Position numbers and translations under genes: made by a program. Below are positions 60,471 to 64,000 of a stretch of DNA of 64,000 bases, piece after piece. Numbering within the stretch: position 1 is the stretch's first letter; the number at the start of each line of letters is the position of its first letter. The DNA is from Bacillus cereus ATCC 14579 (GTDB taxonomy: Bacteria; Bacillota; Bacilli; Bacillales; Bacillaceae_G). The stretch lies in NCBI RefSeq assembly GCF_000007825.1, contig NC_004722.1:2768501-2832500 (forward strand). The letters are read 5' to 3'. The notes beneath the pieces were generated by a model, which had not been told where the DNA came from, made no database searches, and saw only the letters and a list, made by a program, of their open reading frames with translations.

Positions 60471-61184
60471 TTATCTCTCCTTTTGGACTATAGTTTTACC
60501 AGATATATTTTTAAGAATCTCAATAATAATTTCTGAGCAATAATTTGCAGCAGTTTTCGCGAAATTATCATAAGAAACTTGAGCTTCATCATCTGCACTG
60601 TCAGAAATACATCGTATAACAAGAAACGGTATATCATTTATGTAGGCAACATGTCCAATTGCTGCACCTTCCATTTCTGTACAATGAGGTGCGTATTCGT
60701 CTATTAATTTTGCCTTTAACTTTGAATCTTCAACAAAACATTCACCACTTACAATTCTTCCTTGGTGAGCTTGAATATTTGAACTATTACTGTTACATGC
60801 TTTACGTGCTAACTCTATCAATTCCTTACTTGCAATAAACTCCTCTTGAAACGGGAATAATTTTTTCATTTGATTTTTACTTACATCATGATGGGTAACA
60901 TTCGTTGAAATAACTACATCACCAACTTTTACATCTGGATGTAATCCACCAGCAACGCCCGTATTGATGATAGAGTCTACATTAAATTTATGAATTAATG
61001 TTTGCGCACATGCAGCTGCATTTACTTTCCCTACACCAGAACGTGCAATAATTACTTCTGTTCCCATGAATTCTCCAATATAAAATGGCATTCCCGCTAT
61101 TGTCTGTTCTTCTTGTATTACTAGCTTTTCTAAAAGTAAATCTATTTCAATTTGCATTGCTCCGATAATGCCGGTTCTGTTCAT
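60471..61184 (-). CDS. mtnN: 5'-methylthioadenosine/S-adenosylhomocysteine nucleosidase
   Basis: A 237-residue nucleosidase of the PNP_UDP family: GIIGAMQIEID with the catalytic Glu, VIIARSGVGKVNAA, NTGVAGGLHPDVKVGDVV, TEMEGAAIGHVA and RCISDSADD. It splits MTA or SAH into adenine and the thio-sugar. Bacillus has a main mtnN elsewhere, so this may be a second copy serving the operon. It is fourth-from-last in a tight operon. Confidence 0.9.
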   Translation of the reverse strand: MNRTGIIGAMQIEIDLLLEKLVIQEEQTIAGMPFYIGEFMGTEVIIARSGVGKVNAAACAQTLIHKFNVDSIINTGVAGGLHPDVKVGDVVISTNVTHHDVSKNQMKKLFPFQEEFIASKELIELARKACNSNSSNIQAHQGRIVSGECFVEDSKLKAKLIDEYAPHCTEMEGAAIGHVAYINDIPFLVIRCISDSADDEAQVSYDNFAKTAANYCSEIIIEILKNISGKTIVQKER

Positions 61185-61201
61185 GTATGTAGTCCCCTTT
61201 A

Positions 61202-61951
61202 TTAATTAATCCCTTTAATCCTCTCTGACATAACCGACAATAAAAATTTCGGAAGTACAAGTTGTCTCTTTAATCTTTTCGGCTGTGAGAGTAACCTATA
61301 CAGCCATTCAGTTCCAGTATCCCTCATTATTTTCGGTGCTCTTTTTACAGTACCAGATATTATATCAATCATTCCTCCGATACCAATAGATAGCGGAACG
61401 TTTAATGTTTGTATGTTTTCATAAATGAACTCTTCTTGTTTTGGTGAACCTAGTCCTACAAGTAATAAATGCGGTTTGAATTGCTTAATTTTCATTTTTA
61501 TTTCTTCTATTTCTTCACCATTTACAAATCCATGCTGTCCTTTAAATTGTGCTCCTGGGAACTGCTCATTTAATTTTTCTAATGCCTTTTTATTACTTTC
61601 TGGCGCAGCTCCAAAAAGAAAGACACGATATTCATTGTCGTTACAATATTTTATTAAATCGTGAGTTAAATCCGCCCCAGTAACACGTTCTTTCAAAGTT
61701 CCTTTTAATATTTTCGAGCCAATTATGACACCAATCCCATCCGCTGTTATTAAATCCGCAGATAGTAACATCTTTTTAAACTCCTTTGATTTTTCCGTAT
61801 TTTCCTTTGCAGACATAACAATTTCAGGATTTGCAGTTACTACAAACCTTGGTTTCTCTTGTTGTTCATATAACCAACCTTTTAATAAACTTATAGCTTT
61901 TGCATATTCTAAAGTTGAAAAAGGTATACCTTTTATAAATTGCTGATCCAC
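61202..61951 (-). CDS. WecG/TagA/CpsF-type glycosyltransferase
   Basis: A 249-residue GT26 enzyme: VVTANPEIVMSA, LLSADLITADGIGVIIGSKI with the catalytic Asp, ERVTGADLTHDL, FGAAPESNKKALE, LVGLGSPKQEEFI and a final RAPKIMRDTGTEWLYRL. TagA adds N-acetylmannosamine to undecaprenyl-PP-GlcNAc. This gene is away from teichoic-acid genes and lies between the M3 peptidase and nucleosidase genes, so its acceptor is uncertain. Confidence 0.9.
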   Translation of the reverse strand: MDQQFIKGIPFSTLEYAKAISLLKGWLYEQQEKPRFVVTANPEIVMSAKENTEKSKEFKKMLLSADLITADGIGVIIGSKILKGTLKERVTGADLTHDLIKYCNDNEYRVFLFGAAPESNKKALEKLNEQFPGAQFKGQHGFVNGEEIEEIKMKIKQFKPHLLLVGLGSPKQEEFIYENIQTLNVPLSIGIGGMIDIISGTVKRAPKIMRDTGTEWLYRLLSQPKRLKRQLVLPKFLLSVMSERIKGIN

Positions 61952-61963
61952 TGTACTCTCCCC

Positions 61964-63547
61964 TTATATAAGCTGCAAATATTCATCAATGTCTTTAGAA
62001 ATTTGAATAAAAGCTTTATTCCAAAATTCATAATTTCTTATATCTATTTCAAAATGTTTTTTCATAAGCTCCTCTACTGAAGCCTTTCCTGTTTCTCGTA
62101 AGAACTCTTTATATTTCGAATGAAAAGTACTTTTACCTTCTTGAGCTATTTCTAATAAGCTAAAACTTACTAAATATCCAAACGTGTATGGATAATTGTA
62201 AAAAGGAACATCTGCTATATAAAATTGAATATATTTCATCCATACAAACGGCTGGTATTCACTTAAAGCATTTCCATAAGCTTCTTTTTGTGCAATTATA
62301 GATAATTTCTCAATTTCATCAGCACTTAAAGGACCCTCTTTACATTTTTCATAAAATGTTTTTTCAAACTGATACGATGCTCGTATTGCCATTACATAAT
62401 TAAAACTATTTCTTATTTTCCAGCTAAGTAATGACTTTTTCGTATCTTTACTATCCGTTGTTTCAATTAGATAATTTAAGAGTACCGTTTCAAAGAAAAT
62501 AGATGCTGATTCAGCCGTACTCATTGGCAAATAATCATCTAAAAAAGATGTAGATTGTTCAAAACTCATATTATAAAAATGCCAAGCATGTCCTAATTCA
62601 TGAGCGAGCACTCTTACACTATTTATACTCCCATCATAACGAATGGAAATTCGCGATTCTTTCTCACTGAAAAATGGAGCACAAAACCCGCCTGGTGGTT
62701 TATTCTCTCTCGGTTCAGCATCTACCCAACCACTTTCTATCGCATTACGTGCAAATTCTGCTAATTCTTCATCAATATTCTTCCATGCATCATAAACGTT
62801 TTGTATTGCTACTGAAAAAGGAATCATGACCTCATTACTTTCCTTTACTGTCATAAGTTCATGCCATGTAATCGAAGCTTTCCCTTTCTTATACACGTTT
62901 AAAGCACTTACTAATTTATCAAGGTTTTCTTCTGTCGCATTCCACATTTGGAATAATACAGTTTCTGAAATGCCATTCGCATGAAAAGATTGTGTTAAAA
63001 TCTCTCTATCTTCTATTTCATCACTCTTTGCATTACGCAATCTCCCTACTTGATTTAATACAGTAGCAAAGATTTCTTTTTCCTTATGTAAAGCACATGT
63101 TAATGAATCGAATACTTCTAATCTTTCCTTTTCATTATCACTATTCATTGCAATAGTATTTGCTTGTCCAAAGGATAATAGTTTATTATTGTGCTCTATT
63201 TCTATCCTATCCCGTAATTGTATGTACATATTTTCCCACGCATTAAGTTCATCTTTTATTAACTTAGTATTATCTGAAGTTTCCACTTCATTATGTTTTA
63301 TTACTTGCTGTAATTCACTTTTTAGTTCCTTCACTTTCACGGTCAATTTAGTAAGGTCAGATGGAACACTTTCTTCAACCGATCGACAGTACAAATAGTA
63401 TTCTGCTTTTTCAATAACTTGTATAAGCTTTGAAAGAATCTCTACATCTTTTGTTACAAAATATTGCTCTTTCAACTCCAAAATCGGAAATAGAATATCC
63501 TCATTCAAATACAAGCGATTTAAATCCCATCTAGCACTTTCTTGCAT
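61964..63547 (-). CDS. M3 family oligoendopeptidase
   Basis: A 527-residue zinc metallopeptidase. The zinc motif is LAHELGHAWHFYN near residue 340, with the third ligand in MSTAESASIFFETVL. The helical body and the C-terminal region (AYGNALSEYQPFVWMKYIQFY) match PepF/M3. It cleaves short peptides in the cytosol. ATG 63547 follows AGGAGGTG; the upstream GTG overlaps that site. It is the first gene of the five-gene operon. Confidence 0.92.
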   Translation of the reverse strand: MQESARWDLNRLYLNEDILFPILELKEQYFVTKDVEILSKLIQVIEKAEYYLYCRSVEESVPSDLTKLTVKVKELKSELQQVIKHNEVETSDNTKLIKDELNAWENMYIQLRDRIEIEHNNKLLSFGQANTIAMNSDNEKERLEVFDSLTCALHKEKEIFATVLNQVGRLRNAKSDEIEDREILTQSFHANGISETVLFQMWNATEENLDKLVSALNVYKKGKASITWHELMTVKESNEVMIPFSVAIQNVYDAWKNIDEELAEFARNAIESGWVDAEPRENKPPGGFCAPFFSEKESRISIRYDGSINSVRVLAHELGHAWHFYNMSFEQSTSFLDDYLPMSTAESASIFFETVLLNYLIETTDSKDTKKSLLSWKIRNSFNYVMAIRASYQFEKTFYEKCKEGPLSADEIEKLSIIAQKEAYGNALSEYQPFVWMKYIQFYIADVPFYNYPYTFGYLVSFSLLEIAQEGKSTFHSKYKEFLRETGKASVEELMKKHFEIDIRNYEFWNKAFIQISKDIDEYLQLI

Positions 63548-63811
63548 TTTTATAGCCACCTCCTATTTTTACAAATAGTTACAGATATTTCTCCACACAC
63601 AATTATATATGAAATGGAAAAATTTTGATATCTTCAAATATTTAAATTCCTATAAATATATTCTTATTTATACTCTTTTCTTCTACCATTAAGTATCATT
63701 ACACATATAAAAAATAATCCCTCTACAAGATTGCATTTGATATAGGAAAACTTCAAAGATTTTATCTTCATCAATACCATATCGACCGATTATCACAGAT
63801 TAAAAAATAAA

Positions 63812-63839
63812 AAAGGATTGATCAAAAGATCAATCCTTT
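63812..63839 (-). terminator. Terminator of the DegV-like gene
   Basis: AAAGGATTGATC (63812-63823), loop AAAA, GATCAATCCTTT (63828-63839), followed on the minus strand by a T run. Confidence 0.88.
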
Positions 63840-64000
63840 ACTCTACTTCATTTAAGAAAAATAACGTTATAACGCCAGGTCCTGTATGTGCACCGATTGC
63901 TGCACCAATTGTATTTACGATAAATACTTCACAGCCAAATCTTTCCGTAATTAATGATTTTAATGCTTCCGCTGTTTCTAAATCGTCACCGTGAGTCATA
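63838..64000 (-). CDS. DegV family protein, C-terminal part
   Basis: The last 54 residues of a gene that continues beyond the window: MTHGDDLETAEALKSLITER, FGCEVFIVNTIGAAIGAHTG, PGVITLFFLNEVE. The GAHTGPGVITLFF end is diagnostic of DegV proteins, which bind fatty acids (FakB-like) for a fatty-acid kinase. The stop lies inside the terminator stem. Confidence 0.85.
   Translation of the reverse strand, partial: MTHGDDLETAEALKSLITERFGCEVFIVNTIGAAIGAHTGPGVITLFFLNEVE

Noticed and set aside
1..64000. CRISPR arrays, tRNA or rRNA genes
   Set aside because: No regularly spaced direct repeats and no tRNA- or rRNA-like sequence were noticed on either strand.

Overview
The window is chromosomal DNA of a low-GC Firmicute, almost certainly a member of the Bacillus cereus group. 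The codon use is AT-rich, and strong GGAGG ribosome sites often pair with TTG or GTG starts. Other B. cereus-group features are dispersed repeats resembling bcr1, an AA10 chitin-active monooxygenase, a ykfB-ykfC muropeptide operon, sigma-54 control and many small orphan acetyltransferases. No rRNA, tRNA, CRISPR array, origin or complete prophage was seen.

Layout. 1-6.4 kb: mostly minus-strand small enzymes (P-loop kinase, DUF2809, methyltransferase, YjbR, several GNATs, a cytoplasmic beta-lactamase-fold protein), then a PadR/HAAS pair with a tandem operator. 6.4-14.3 kb: a gene-poor stretch with two tiny ORFs, a helD interrupted by one amber codon, a CPBP protease, a gamma-glutamylcyclotransferase and recQ. 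14.3-18.5 kb: a long perfect palindrome, a structured-RNA candidate, small Bacillus proteins, and an intact IS150-type insertion sequence sitting in the loop of a terminator, next to a 14-cysteine mini-protein. 18.5-20.8 kb: two signal-less cell-wall hydrolases (GH25 and Amidase_3) that share a C-terminal wall-binding domain and are each preceded by the tail of the same lost gene. 20.8-25.8 kb: ppaC, a secreted LPMO and small genes.

25.8-36.9 kb is the most coherent block. It is a hydroxyproline catabolic region: epimerase, FAD dehydrogenase subunits with two 2Fe-2S proteins, deaminase and semialdehyde dehydrogenase, in two operons flanking a PAS/AAA+ sigma-54 activator. Both operons carry near-consensus -24/-12 promoters. 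One operon gene is a proline-racemase paralogue that has lost both catalytic cysteines. An AGCS symporter follows and may import the substrate.

36.9-64 kb: YxcD, a DUF1836 regulator with a shared divergent operator, a frameshifted dedA, an orphan dltD, a ykfB-ykfC-oppA muropeptide recycling operon, a truncated IS end, a DivIC-like protein, a frameshifted aldo/keto reductase, a PfpI/ankyrin pair, small regulators sharing a 26-bp upstream element, a secreted S15 peptidase, prsA, a two-component system, and a five-gene operon (M3 peptidase, TagA-type glycosyltransferase, MTA/SAH nucleosidase, HAD phosphatase, alpha/beta hydrolase). The window ends in the 3' part of a DegV-family gene.

Four genes (a GNAT, helD, dedA, an aldo/keto reductase) are each broken by one stop or one extra base and are otherwise clean. 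They are either fresh pseudogenes or consensus errors. All family assignments come from reading motifs; no database search was possible.
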